In this document: piece after piece, positions 8,376-15,670 of the stretch
Layout: every line of letters begins with the position of its first letter
Numbering within the stretch: position 1 is the stretch's first letter
Assembly: GCF_019636075.1 (NCBI RefSeq)
Contig: NZ_JAHBYG010000030.1
Coordinates: 1 to 54,050 of the forward strand
DNA: 54,050 bases
Direction of reading: 5' to 3'
Source of the DNA: Ferrovibrio sp.
GTDB taxonomy: Bacteria > Pseudomonadota > Alphaproteobacteria > Ferrovibrionales > Ferrovibrionaceae
Position numbers and translations under genes: made by a program
Notes under the pieces: generated by a model
The model's input: only the letters and a program-made list of their open reading frames with translations
Database searches by the model: none
Told to the model about the DNA's origin: nothing

Positions 8376-8395
8376 AAGTAACCATACAGTTACTT
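8376..8395. promoter_or_regulatory. Probable TetR operator 2, upstream of the catabolic run
   Basis: AAGTAACCATACAGTTACTT is an inverted repeat with two perfect 7-bp arms (AAGTAAC / GTTACTT) around six bases. It matches the 5039-5058 site at GTAACC and CAGTTACTT. It ends 11 bases before the ATG at 8407, just ahead of the AGGGGCGGGG ribosome binding site, so a bound dimer would block transcription into the catabolic genes. No further copy was found by eye elsewhere in the window. Confidence 0.68.
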
Positions 8396-8406
8396 CAGGG
8401 GCGGGG

Positions 8407-9234
8407 ATGCGTTTCTCATTGTGCAACGAGGTTCTGCGGCCGCTGCCATTCGCCGCGCAATGCGAGATGGCGGCGGCGCTGGGCTATGACGGGCTGGAGG
8501 TGGCGCCCTTCACGCTCGGCGATGCGCCGCACCGCCTGCCGGCCGCCAAGCGCCGTGCCTTGCGCCGCCAGGCCGAGGATGCCGGCCTTGCCGTTACCGG
8601 TCTGCATTGGCTTCTGGTGGCGCCCGAGGGGCTGTCTATCGTCAGTGAAGATGCCGATATCCGCCGCCAGACAGTGGATGTAATCGCCGCGCTTTGCGCG
8701 CTTTGCGCCGATCTGGGCGGCAGCTATCTGGTGCATGGCTCGCCGGCCCAGCGCAGGCTGCCGGAGGGGCAGGAGATTGAGGCCGCCAAGCGCGCGGTTG
8801 ATGTGCTGGCCCAGGCAGCCCAGGCGGCAGAGCGCGCCGGCGTGGTTTATTGCCTGGAGCCGCTGCATCGCGGCGAAACCAATTTCGTCAACACCATCGC
8901 CGAGGCCGCCGATATCGTGCGGCGGATCGATAACCGGCATTTCCGCACCATGCTGGATTGTTCGGCAGCCGGCCTGTCGGAAACCGACAATGTGCCGGAT
9001 CTGCTGCGGCAATGGCTGCCCAGCGGCCTGCTGGCCCATGTGCAGGTGAACGATCCCAATCGCCAGGGGCCGGGGCAGGGCGCAATGCAATTCGCGCCGA
9101 TCCTGGCCGCACTCAAGGCCGGCGGCTATGCCGGCGATGTGGCCGTAGAACCCTTCATCTACACACCCGATGGGCCGGGTTCGGCGGCGCGTGCCATCGG
9201 CTATCTGCGCGGTATCTGGGAGAGTCTGCCATGA
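8407..9234 (+). CDS. Sugar phosphate isomerase/epimerase family protein (xylose isomerase-like TIM barrel)
   Basis: A 275-residue cytoplasmic TIM-barrel protein of the AP-endonuclease-2 / xylose isomerase-like family. It begins MRFSLCNEVLRPLPF and shows the family's metal-site pattern: CLEPLHRGETNF (Glu near residue 156), MLDCSAAG (Asp near 183), HVQVNDPNRQGPG (His near 217) and VAVEPFIYTPDGPG (Glu near 246). Such enzymes isomerise or epimerise keto-sugars, inosoles or sugar acids with a divalent metal; the exact substrate is not readable. It is the first gene of a five-gene run and overlaps the next gene by 4 bases. The adjacent inverted repeat points to TetR control. Confidence 0.9.
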   Translation: MRFSLCNEVLRPLPFAAQCEMAAALGYDGLEVAPFTLGDAPHRLPAAKRRALRRQAEDAGLAVTGLHWLLVAPEGLSIVSEDADIRRQTVDVIAALCALCADLGGSYLVHGSPAQRRLPEGQEIEAAKRAVDVLAQAAQAAERAGVVYCLEPLHRGETNFVNTIAEAADIVRRIDNRHFRTMLDCSAAGLSETDNVPDLLRQWLPSGLLAHVQVNDPNRQGPGQGAMQFAPILAALKAGGYAGDVAVEPFIYTPDGPGSAARAIGYLRGIWESLP

Positions 9235-10685
9235 CCGCCCCGATTTTCAGCCTGCGCGAAATCGTGTTGTATGAACGCCCGGTCACGCTGCGGCTGCCAT
9301 TCCGTTTCGGTGTCATCACCTTGCGCGCTGCGCCGCAGGCTTTCGTGCATTTGCGCATCGCCTTGGCCGATGGCCGCGAAGCCTGGGGCATGGCCGCCGA
9401 ATTGATGATTCCGAAATGGTTCGACAAATCGCCCAGCCGCAGCCATGAAGACAATATCGCCGATCTGCGGCTTTCGTTGCGCCATGCGGCGGTGGCCTAT
9501 GGCGCCGACAAGCAACCAGCCAGCGGCTTCGGCCTGTCGGCGCGCCAACACGCGGCTTTGCTGGCCGAAGGCGCGAAACGGGGCCTCAATCCGCTGGTGG
9601 CCAGCTATGGGCCGGCTTTGCTGGATCGTGCCATCATGGATGCGTTGGGCCGGCTGCATGGCCTGCCGTTCCATCGCGCGCTGTCGTCCAACCTGTTCGG
9701 CATCGATGCGGCGATTATCCCTGTTCTGGCGCCCGATCTGGCCGGTTTCGATATTGGTAAATTCCTGGATGGCTTGAAGCCTGGCAATCAGATCGAAGCG
9801 CGCCATACCGTGGGATTGATCGATCCGTTGAGCGAGGCTGAAATCGCGCCTGCGGATCGGTTGAATGACGGATTGCCACAAAGCCTGGAAGCCGTGATCG
9901 CCCGTTATGGCCATCGCTGGTTCAAGCTGAAGGTGGGGGGCGACATCAAGGCCGATCTTGCCCGTCTGGGCGATATCGCAGCGATATTGGATGCCAAGGT
10001 GGGCAAGTATCAGGCCAGCCTGGATGGCAACGAGCAGTATGACGACGTGGATGGCATCGCCGCGCTGTGGCGGGCCATGCTGGCCGAGCCGAAGCTGGCG
10101 CGCCTATGCGCTGCCATCGGCTATATCGAACAGCCGATCAAGCGCGATGCCGCGCTCAGCCGCGATGTTTCCAGCCTGGCGGCGCAAAAGCCGCTGATCG
10201 TGGATGAGTCCGATGGCGATTACAGCGTGTTTCCGGCTGCCCGTGCGCTGGGCTATGTCGGTATCTCGTCGAAATCCTGCAAGGGTGCCTACAAGGCCGT
10301 GCTGAATGCCGCCCGGGTTGCGCATTGGAACGCGGCAGAGGCCGCATCGCGCTATTTCCTGTCGGCGGAAGATCTCACCACCCAGGCCGGCCTTTGCGTG
10401 CAGCAGGATCTGGCCCTGGTCAGTACACTGGGCTTAAGTCATGTGGAGCGCAACGGCCATCATTATGTGGATGGCTTTGGCGATGCACCGGCGGCCGAAG
10501 CCAACGGTTTTTCTGCCGCCCATCCCGATCTCTACGAAATTTCGGCCGGCCGGCCGCGCCTGGCGATCCGTCAGGGCCGCATCGCGCTCGGCAGCCTGCA
10601 TGCGGCAATGGGTTTCGCATCCGCCGCCGAACCTGACTGGACTTCGTTATCACCGTTAAACGACCTTACTGGGAGCAACGCATGA
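9231..10685 (+). CDS. Enolase superfamily protein (mandelate racemase / muconate lactonizing enzyme-like)
   Basis: A 484-residue protein, longer than the usual 350-420 for this superfamily. The catalytic elements are in order: the K-x-K motif in WFKLKVGGD (Lys232, Lys234), metal ligands Asp265 in SLDGNEQYDD, Glu300 in YIEQPIKRD and Asp325/Glu326 in IVDESDGD, and lysines in GISSKSCKG (348, 351). This supports general-base chemistry on a carboxylate substrate, such as dehydration or epimerisation of a sugar acid. The start at 9231 overlaps the preceding isomerase by 4 bases; the frame extends upstream only as a shadow of that gene. The extra length comes from the N-terminal half and a C-terminal extension after about residue 420. 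The specific reaction is unknown. Confidence 0.88.
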   Translation: MTAPIFSLREIVLYERPVTLRLPFRFGVITLRAAPQAFVHLRIALADGREAWGMAAELMIPKWFDKSPSRSHEDNIADLRLSLRHAAVAYGADKQPASGFGLSARQHAALLAEGAKRGLNPLVASYGPALLDRAIMDALGRLHGLPFHRALSSNLFGIDAAIIPVLAPDLAGFDIGKFLDGLKPGNQIEARHTVGLIDPLSEAEIAPADRLNDGLPQSLEAVIARYGHRWFKLKVGGDIKADLARLGDIAAILDAKVGKYQASLDGNEQYDDVDGIAALWRAMLAEPKLARLCAAIGYIEQPIKRDAALSRDVSSLAAQKPLIVDESDGDYSVFPAARALGYVGISSKSCKGAYKAVLNAARVAHWNAAEAASRYFLSAEDLTTQAGLCVQQDLALVSTLGLSHVERNGHHYVDGFGDAPAAEANGFSAAHPDLYEISAGRPRLAIRQGRIALGSLHAAMGFASAAEPDWTSLSPLNDLTGSNA

Positions 10686-11836
10686 GCAAGGAAATCCGCC
10701 TCGGCATCATCATGAATGGTGTGACCGGCCGCATGGGCATGAACCAGCATCTGATCCGTTCGATCGTGGCGATCCGCAAGGATGGCGGCGTGGTTCTGTC
10801 GGATGGCCGCCGCGTGATGCCCGATCCGATCCTGGTGGGCCGCGACAAGGACAAACTGGCGCGCCTGGCCAAGACCTATGGCATCGAGCGTTTCACCACC
10901 GATCTGGATGCTGCGCTGAAGAACAAGGACGACACGCTGTTTTTCGATGCCGCCACCACGCAGATGCGCGCCAGCCTGCTGAAAAAGGCCATGGCTGCCG
11001 GCAAGGATATCTATTGCGAGAAGCCCACGGCGGAAACCCTGGCCGTGGCGATGGATCTGGTGAAGGCCGCAAAGAAATACGGCATCAAGCATGGCGTGGT
11101 GCAAGACAAGCTGTTCCTGCCCGGCCTGCAGAAGATCAAGATGCTGGTGGATAGCGGATTCTTCGGCGACATCCTCTCGGTGCGCGGCGAGTTCGGCTAT
11201 TGGGTTTTCGAAGGCGATTGGCAGGCGGCGCAGCGGCCGTCGTGGAATTATCGCCTCAAGGAAGGCGGCGGCATCATCCTGGATATGCTTTGCCACTGGC
11301 GCTATGTGCTGGATAACCTGTTCGGCGAAGTGCAGAGCGTGTCGTGCCTGGGCGCCACCCATATCCCGAAGCGTTGGGACGAGAAGGGCAAGGCCTACAA
11401 GGCCGATGCCGACGACGCCGCCTATGCCACCTTCCAGTTGGCCGGAGGCGTGATCGTGCAGATCAATTCTTCCTGGACCACCCGCGTGCGGCGCGACGAT
11501 CTGGTTACCTTCCATGTGGATGGTACGCTGGGTTCGGCGGTGGCCGGCCTCACCAAATGCTACACCCAGGCGCGCGTCAACACGCCCAAGCCGGTCTGGA
11601 ATCCGGATATTCCGCAGACCATAGATTTCTTCCAGACCTGGCAGGAAGTGCCCGACAACACGGTGTATCCCAACGGCTTCCGTGCCCAGTGGGAAATGTT
11701 CATCCGCCATCTGGTGGAAGATGCGCCATTCAAATGGACCCTGCTGGAAGGCGCCAAGGGCGTGCAATTGGCCGAGGCGGGCTTGAAGAGCTGGAAGGAA
11801 CGGCGCTGGATCGATCTCGCGCCGCTCAAGGTGTAA
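10682..11836 (+). CDS. Gfo/Idh/MocA family NAD(P)-dependent oxidoreductase
   Basis: A 384-residue oxidoreductase. The N-terminal nucleotide fold carries GIIMNGVTGRMGMNQHL, which resembles the DapB-type GxxGRMG turn more than the usual GxGxxG. The EKP motif follows in DIYCEKPTAETLAVA, and the C-terminal domain contains GEFGYWVFEGDW and GGGIILDMLCHWRYVLD, with the conserved histidine of the catalytic helix. It would oxidise or reduce a sugar, polyol or sugar acid. The ATG overlaps the enolase-superfamily stop by 4 bases and the DUF993 gene starts 3 bases after its stop, so it belongs firmly to this run. Substrate unknown. Confidence 0.9.
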   Translation: MSKEIRLGIIMNGVTGRMGMNQHLIRSIVAIRKDGGVVLSDGRRVMPDPILVGRDKDKLARLAKTYGIERFTTDLDAALKNKDDTLFFDAATTQMRASLLKKAMAAGKDIYCEKPTAETLAVAMDLVKAAKKYGIKHGVVQDKLFLPGLQKIKMLVDSGFFGDILSVRGEFGYWVFEGDWQAAQRPSWNYRLKEGGGIILDMLCHWRYVLDNLFGEVQSVSCLGATHIPKRWDEKGKAYKADADDAAYATFQLAGGVIVQINSSWTTRVRRDDLVTFHVDGTLGSAVAGLTKCYTQARVNTPKPVWNPDIPQTIDFFQTWQEVPDNTVYPNGFRAQWEMFIRHLVEDAPFKWTLLEGAKGVQLAEAGLKSWKERRWIDLAPLKV

Positions 11837-11839
11837 GCC

Positions 11840-13009
11840 ATGTCCAGCGTTGTGCTGCCCGGCGCATCCGGGCTGGAAACCTACAGCCTCAAGGCGCCGC
11901 GGCAATTTCCCGCCGGCAAGCCGCCGTTCAATCGCGTGGCTTATGCCGCGGCGCATGTGGTGGCCGATCCGCGTGCCGATAACGATCCCTGGCTGCAGCC
12001 GGCGATAGATTGGGATCGCACCATTGCGTTCCGCAAGCATCTCTGGTCGCTGGGCTTCGGCGTGGCGGAAGCCATGGATACCGCCCAGCGCGGCATGGGC
12101 CTGGATTGGAATGATGCACTGGAATTGGTGCGGCGTTCGCTGGATGCGGCCAAGGATGTACCTGGCGCCGTTGTGGCTTCGGGCGCCGGCACCGATCATC
12201 TGGCGCCCGGGCCGGATGTGAATATCGACGCGGTGATCGCGGCTTATGAGGAGCAATGCGAAGCCATCGAAAAGCTCGGCGGCCGCATCATTCTGATGGC
12301 CAGCCGTGCGTTGGCGGCTTGTGCCAAGTCGCCCGATGATTATGCCAAGGTCTATGGCCGGATTCTCTCGCAGGTGAAACAGCCGGTGATCCTGCATTGG
12401 CTGGGCGAGATGTTCGATCCGGCCCTGCTCGGCTATTGGGGCAGCAAGGATCATATGGCGGCGATGGATGTCTGCCTGGATGTGATTGTGGCCAATGCCG
12501 CCAAGGTGGACGGCATCAAGATTTCCCTGCTCGACAAAGACAAGGAAATCATGATGCGCCGCCGTCTGCCCCAGAACGGTTCCGAGGGCGTGCGCATGTA
12601 TACCGGCGACGATTTCAATTATGCCGAATTGATCGCCGGCGACCAGCAAGGCTATTCCCACGCATTGTTGGGCATCTTCGATGCCATCGCGCCGGCGGCC
12701 TCCGCGGCGCTGGCGGCGTTGACGCGCGGCGACACGGCCACTTTCCACGATCTGCTGGCGCCCACGGTGCCGTTGTCGCGGCATATCTTCAAGGCGCCCA
12801 CGCGCTTCTACAAGACCGGCGTGGTGTTCATGGCCTATCTCAATGGCCACCAGGATCATTTCACCATGGTGGGTGGGCAGCAAAGCACGCGCTCGGCGCG
12901 CCATCTGGCCGAATTGTTCAAGCTGGCCGATGCGGCCGGCCTGCTGCGCGATCCCGATATGGCTGCCAGCCGCATGCGCCTGGTGATGGCCGTGCACGGA
13001 GTGGCGTGA
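11840..13009 (+). CDS. DUF993 family protein (dihydrodipicolinate synthase-like aldolase fold)
   Basis: A 389-residue protein. The stretch IDWDRTIAFRKHLWSLGFGVAEAMDTAQRG, best recognised by WDRTIAFRKHLWSLGFGV, and the later VILHWLGEMFDPALLGYWG are characteristic of DUF993, a family related to the DHDPS/NAL class I aldolases. The segment VDGIKISLLDKDKE carries a lysine where that superfamily forms its Schiff base, which suggests aldol cleavage or condensation of a 2-keto sugar acid; this mechanistic reading is inference. It starts 3 bases after the oxidoreductase and its stop overlaps the next ATG by one base. The window offers no biochemical identity beyond the family. Confidence 0.88.
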   Translation: MSSVVLPGASGLETYSLKAPRQFPAGKPPFNRVAYAAAHVVADPRADNDPWLQPAIDWDRTIAFRKHLWSLGFGVAEAMDTAQRGMGLDWNDALELVRRSLDAAKDVPGAVVASGAGTDHLAPGPDVNIDAVIAAYEEQCEAIEKLGGRIILMASRALAACAKSPDDYAKVYGRILSQVKQPVILHWLGEMFDPALLGYWGSKDHMAAMDVCLDVIVANAAKVDGIKISLLDKDKEIMMRRRLPQNGSEGVRMYTGDDFNYAELIAGDQQGYSHALLGIFDAIAPAASAALAALTRGDTATFHDLLAPTVPLSRHIFKAPTRFYKTGVVFMAYLNGHQDHFTMVGGQQSTRSARHLAELFKLADAAGLLRDPDMAASRMRLVMAVHGVA

Positions 13010-13860
13010 TGCAAAAGCCCGGGAAGGCCACGCCTGGTCCGCTTTCGCTCAACACCGCTACGGTGAAAGTGCAATGGTCGCTGGCCGAATGCATCGAGGG
13101 CTGTTTGCGCCATGGCATCACCGGTATTTCGCCCTGGCGCGACAAGCTGGCTGAATATGGTGTTGCCAATGCGGCGCGGCATATCCGCGAGGCAGGCCTC
13201 ACCGTTACCGGCCTGTGCCGGGGCGGGATGTTTCCGGCCATTGATGCCGCCGGGCGCCGCGCCGCGCTGGAAGACAATTTCCGCGCGGTGGACGAGGCGG
13301 CGGCATTGAATGCGCAATGTCTGGTGCTGGTGGTGGGCGGCATGCCGGCCGGTTCGAAGGATATCGCCGGCGCACGCGGTCAGGTGCAGGATGGCATCGC
13401 CGCCCTGCTGGAATATGCCCGCCCGGCCGGGGTGAAGCTGGCCATCGAGCCGCTGCACCCCATGTATGCCGCCGACCGGGCTTGCGTGAACACCCTGGGC
13501 CAGGCGCTGGATATCTGCGATGCGCTGGGCAATGGCGCAGATGATACTGCGCTTGGCGTGGCCGCCGATGTGTATCACATCTGGTGGGATCCCCAGCTTG
13601 CGGCCCAGATCAAGCGCGCCGGCCGCCGCATCCTGGCTTTCCATGTCTGCGACTGGCTGGTGCCCACCCGCGACCTGCTGTTGGATCGCGGCATGATGGG
13701 GGATGGGGTGATCGATATCCCCGCCATCCGCGCCCAGGTGGAAGCCGTCGGTTATGACGGTTTCTGCGAGGTGGAGATCATGTCGTCGGAAAACTGGTGG
13801 AAACGGGATGCCGACGAGGTGCTGCGGGTTTGCGTCGAGCGCCATGCCTCGGTAGTTTAG
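13009..13860 (+). CDS. Second sugar phosphate isomerase/epimerase family protein
   Basis: A 283-residue TIM-barrel protein of the same broad family as the gene at 8407, but not a close copy. Metal and active-site signatures are KLAIEPLHPMYAADRACVNT (Glu), LGVAADVYHIWWDP (Asp/His), ILAFHVCDWLVPTRD (His) and GFCEVEIMSSENWW (Glu), the usual Glu-Asp-His-Glu set. The ATG at 13009 shares a base with the DUF993 stop codon. The upstream open frame is a shadow of DUF993. This is the last gene of the run and is followed by a small GC-rich hairpin. Two such isomerases in one cluster imply two successive keto/aldo or epimer steps. Confidence 0.9.
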   Translation: MQKPGKATPGPLSLNTATVKVQWSLAECIEGCLRHGITGISPWRDKLAEYGVANAARHIREAGLTVTGLCRGGMFPAIDAAGRRAALEDNFRAVDEAAALNAQCLVLVVGGMPAGSKDIAGARGQVQDGIAALLEYARPAGVKLAIEPLHPMYAADRACVNTLGQALDICDALGNGADDTALGVAADVYHIWWDPQLAAQIKRAGRRILAFHVCDWLVPTRDLLLDRGMMGDGVIDIPAIRAQVEAVGYDGFCEVEIMSSENWWKRDADEVLRVCVERHASVV

Positions 13861-13884
13861 GCGGACCGATTCGTTTCGTCCGCC
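13860..13884 (+). terminator. Hairpin after the catabolic run (weak terminator candidate)
   Basis: GGCGGAC (13860-13866) pairs with GTCCGCC (13878-13884) across an 11-base loop, starting on the last base of the stop codon. There is no T-run, so intrinsic termination is doubtful; it may stabilise the 3' end. Confidence 0.4.
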
Positions 13885-13900
13885 AGCCGAGGCTACCGTC

Positions 13901-14467
13901 ATGGCAATGCCGATCCGCGTGAACCAGCTCGCCATCCCCGATTTGATCGAGATCGAGCCAGCCACCTTCATGGACGAGCGCGGCTGGTTCAGCGAAACCT
14001 ACAACCAGCGTACCTATGAGCGGCTTGGTATCGACACTGCCTTCGTGCAGGACAACCACAGCTATTCGGAAAAAGCCGGCACCGTGCGCGGCCTGCATTA
14101 CCAGTTGCAGCCCTCTGCCCAGGCCAAGCTGATCCGCGTGCTGCGCGGTCGGGCGGTTTCGGTGGCGCTGGATATCCGGCGCTCCTCGCCCACCTTCGGC
14201 AAGCATGCGATGATCGAATTGTCGGGCGGCCAGGCCAACCAGGTCTTCATCCCGGCGGGTTTCGCCCATGGTTTCTGCACCCTGGAGCCGCAGACCGAGG
14301 TGTTCTACAAAGCCTCGACCTTTTATGATCCGCTCAATGAACGCGGCATCAATTGGAAGGATCCGGCGCTGGGCATCGCTTGGCCGGTACGCGCCGCCGA
14401 TGCCACCTTGTCGCCCAAGGATATCGAACATCCCATGCTGGCCGAGCAGCCCGACCTGTTCGATTGA
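13901..14467 (+). CDS. rfbC: dTDP-4-dehydrorhamnose 3,5-epimerase
   Basis: A 188-residue cupin-fold epimerase. The hallmark segments are ERGWFSETYNQRTYERLGI, VQDNHSYSEKAGTVRGLHYQ (catalytic His at about 66), KLIRVLRGRAVSVALDIRRSSPTFGKH (read in parts) and FIPAGFAHGFCTLEP. It inverts C3 and C5 of dTDP-4-keto-6-deoxyglucose on the way to dTDP-L-rhamnose for surface polysaccharide. No rfbA, rfbB or rfbD lies nearby, so it stands alone between the catabolic run and ureD; the partners are presumably elsewhere. The ATG at 13901 is used, with a second possible ATG at 13907. The stop is 11 bases before ureD, so ureD may be read from the same message. Confidence 0.92.
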   Translation: MAMPIRVNQLAIPDLIEIEPATFMDERGWFSETYNQRTYERLGIDTAFVQDNHSYSEKAGTVRGLHYQLQPSAQAKLIRVLRGRAVSVALDIRRSSPTFGKHAMIELSGGQANQVFIPAGFAHGFCTLEPQTEVFYKASTFYDPLNERGINWKDPALGIAWPVRAADATLSPKDIEHPMLAEQPDLFD

Positions 14468-14478
14468 CGCCTGCGCTG

Positions 14479-15357
14479 ATGGGCGATAGCGAGCAGATCA
14501 AACTGGAGCGCGGCGATGGCGCGGTGCTGGCGCGCTTCAAGGCTGGGCCGATTGCGGAAGGCGGCGCCCGGCTGGCGGACCTTTATCAGGCCAGTCCCGG
14601 CCGTGCATTGCAGCCAAGGCCAGAGCCCGGCGAGGCCGCCTGCATGGTGCTGCTCACCACTTCGGGCGGCCTGACCGGTGGCGACCGGCTGCGGCTGGAT
14701 ATCACCGCCGAGGCCGATGCCAGCCTGATGGTGATGGCCCAGGCCGCCGAAAAGGTTTACCGCTCGGCCAGCAATGATGCCGATACCCGTCTCACCCAGC
14801 GGCTGGAGGTGCAATCCGGCGCCCGGGTGGAATGGTTGCCGCAGGAAACCATCCTGTTCGATGGCGCCCGGCTGCATCGCAGCTTCGATATCCATCTGGC
14901 GGACCAGGCCGGCATGGCAGGGCCCTGGGCCCTGGTGGGGGATATCACCGTATTCGGCCGGGTGGCGCGGGGCGAAAGCTTCAGCCAGGGCCGGTTGTTC
15001 GATCATTGGCAGGTATTTCGGGCAGGTCGTTTGATCTGGACCGATCGCTTGGGCCTGGATGGCGATATTCCGGCCGTGTTGGGCCATCCCGCCGGTTTCG
15101 ATGGTGCCCGGGCCCAGGGCAGCATTCTCTGTGCCGGTCTGGACGAGGCGGCGCAGTTGGCGGCGCTGGAGAATTTGCGCGCCGGATTCGAGGGTTTGGC
15201 CGTGCGCTGTGCCGCAACCCGGATCGGTGGATTGTTGCTGGTGCGCATGCTGGGGCCAGACCCGGCCATGCTGCGGCAGGCCTTCGGCTTGGCCTGGAGC
15301 CATCTGCGCAGCTTGGCCGGCTGGGCTCAGGCGATGCCCAGGTTATGGCTGCGCTGA
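14479..15357 (+). CDS. ureD: Urease accessory protein UreD
   Basis: A 292-residue protein with the UreD features LYQASPGRALQPRP, VLLTTSGGLTGGDRLRLDI, MAQAAEKVYRS, then VEWLPQETILFDGARLHRS and a FGRVARGESFSQG turn. UreD (UreH) scaffolds the UreF-UreG complex on apo-urease so that nickel and CO2 can be loaded on the active-site lysine. I chose the ATG at 14479, 11 bases after rfbC; the frame continues upstream only as a shadow of rfbC. Unusually, ureD is separated from the other urease genes by a 313-base regulatory gap and the whole urt transporter operon, so it may not share their nitrogen-controlled promoter. Confidence 0.93.
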   Translation: MGDSEQIKLERGDGAVLARFKAGPIAEGGARLADLYQASPGRALQPRPEPGEAACMVLLTTSGGLTGGDRLRLDITAEADASLMVMAQAAEKVYRSASNDADTRLTQRLEVQSGARVEWLPQETILFDGARLHRSFDIHLADQAGMAGPWALVGDITVFGRVARGESFSQGRLFDHWQVFRAGRLIWTDRLGLDGDIPAVLGHPAGFDGARAQGSILCAGLDEAAQLAALENLRAGFEGLAVRCAATRIGGLLLVRMLGPDPAMLRQAFGLAWSHLRSLAGWAQAMPRLWLR

Positions 15358-15593
15358 CTCATCTTTCACACCAAATGCCTGTTTTCCATACAGTTGGCAG
15401 TCTGTGATTAAAATTTAAACATAACAAAACTGTCTGGCCTAATAATAGACCACAATTTATGCGGCAGCCGAGCATGACTGTCCCAGTTCAAGCAATCCAC
15501 AGCTGTGAGACGGTTGCATGGGAATCGTTTTTTGCGACTGCGAAATCAAGACTCTAGCTGGCTTTTGAAGATGAGGCGGGCGGATTTCTCCGG
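15358..15593. other. AT-rich control region upstream of the urt promoter
   Basis: No gene is seen in this gap. Bases about 15400-15465 are strikingly AT-rich for this window (for example GATTAAAATTTAAACATAAC). At 15544-15556, AATCAAGACTCTA matches the IHF consensus WATCAA-N4-TTR with one mismatch. Its position about 40 bases upstream of a sigma-54 promoter is where IHF bends DNA for an enhancer-bound activator. No convincing NtrC palindrome was found by eye. Confidence 0.4.
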
Positions 15594-15612
15594 CTTGGCA
15601 TGGCCCTTGCGT
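15594..15612 (+). promoter_or_regulatory. Sigma-54 (RpoN) promoter of the urea transporter operon
   Basis: TTGGCATGGCCCTTGCG carries the -24 GG (15597-15598) and -12 GC (15609-15610) separated by exactly 10 bases, in the TGGCA-N6-TTGC context of sigma-54 promoters. Transcription would start near 15622, about 50 bases before urtA. Urea uptake under nitrogen limitation is a known NtrC/RpoN target, so the match fits its context. Confidence 0.78.
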
Positions 15613-15670
15613 TTCCCAATCCCGTTGGCCGGGCCCGGGGGGGCACGGCATACCACAGGAGAGGGAATAC

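Noticed and set aside
10571..12997. An 808-codon open frame on the minus strand across the oxidoreductase and DUF993 genes
   Set aside because: It is antisense to two well-supported genes. Long antisense frames are expected in GC-rich DNA with third-position bias, and its translation is a low-complexity His/Arg/Gly/Gln sequence with no domain pattern.
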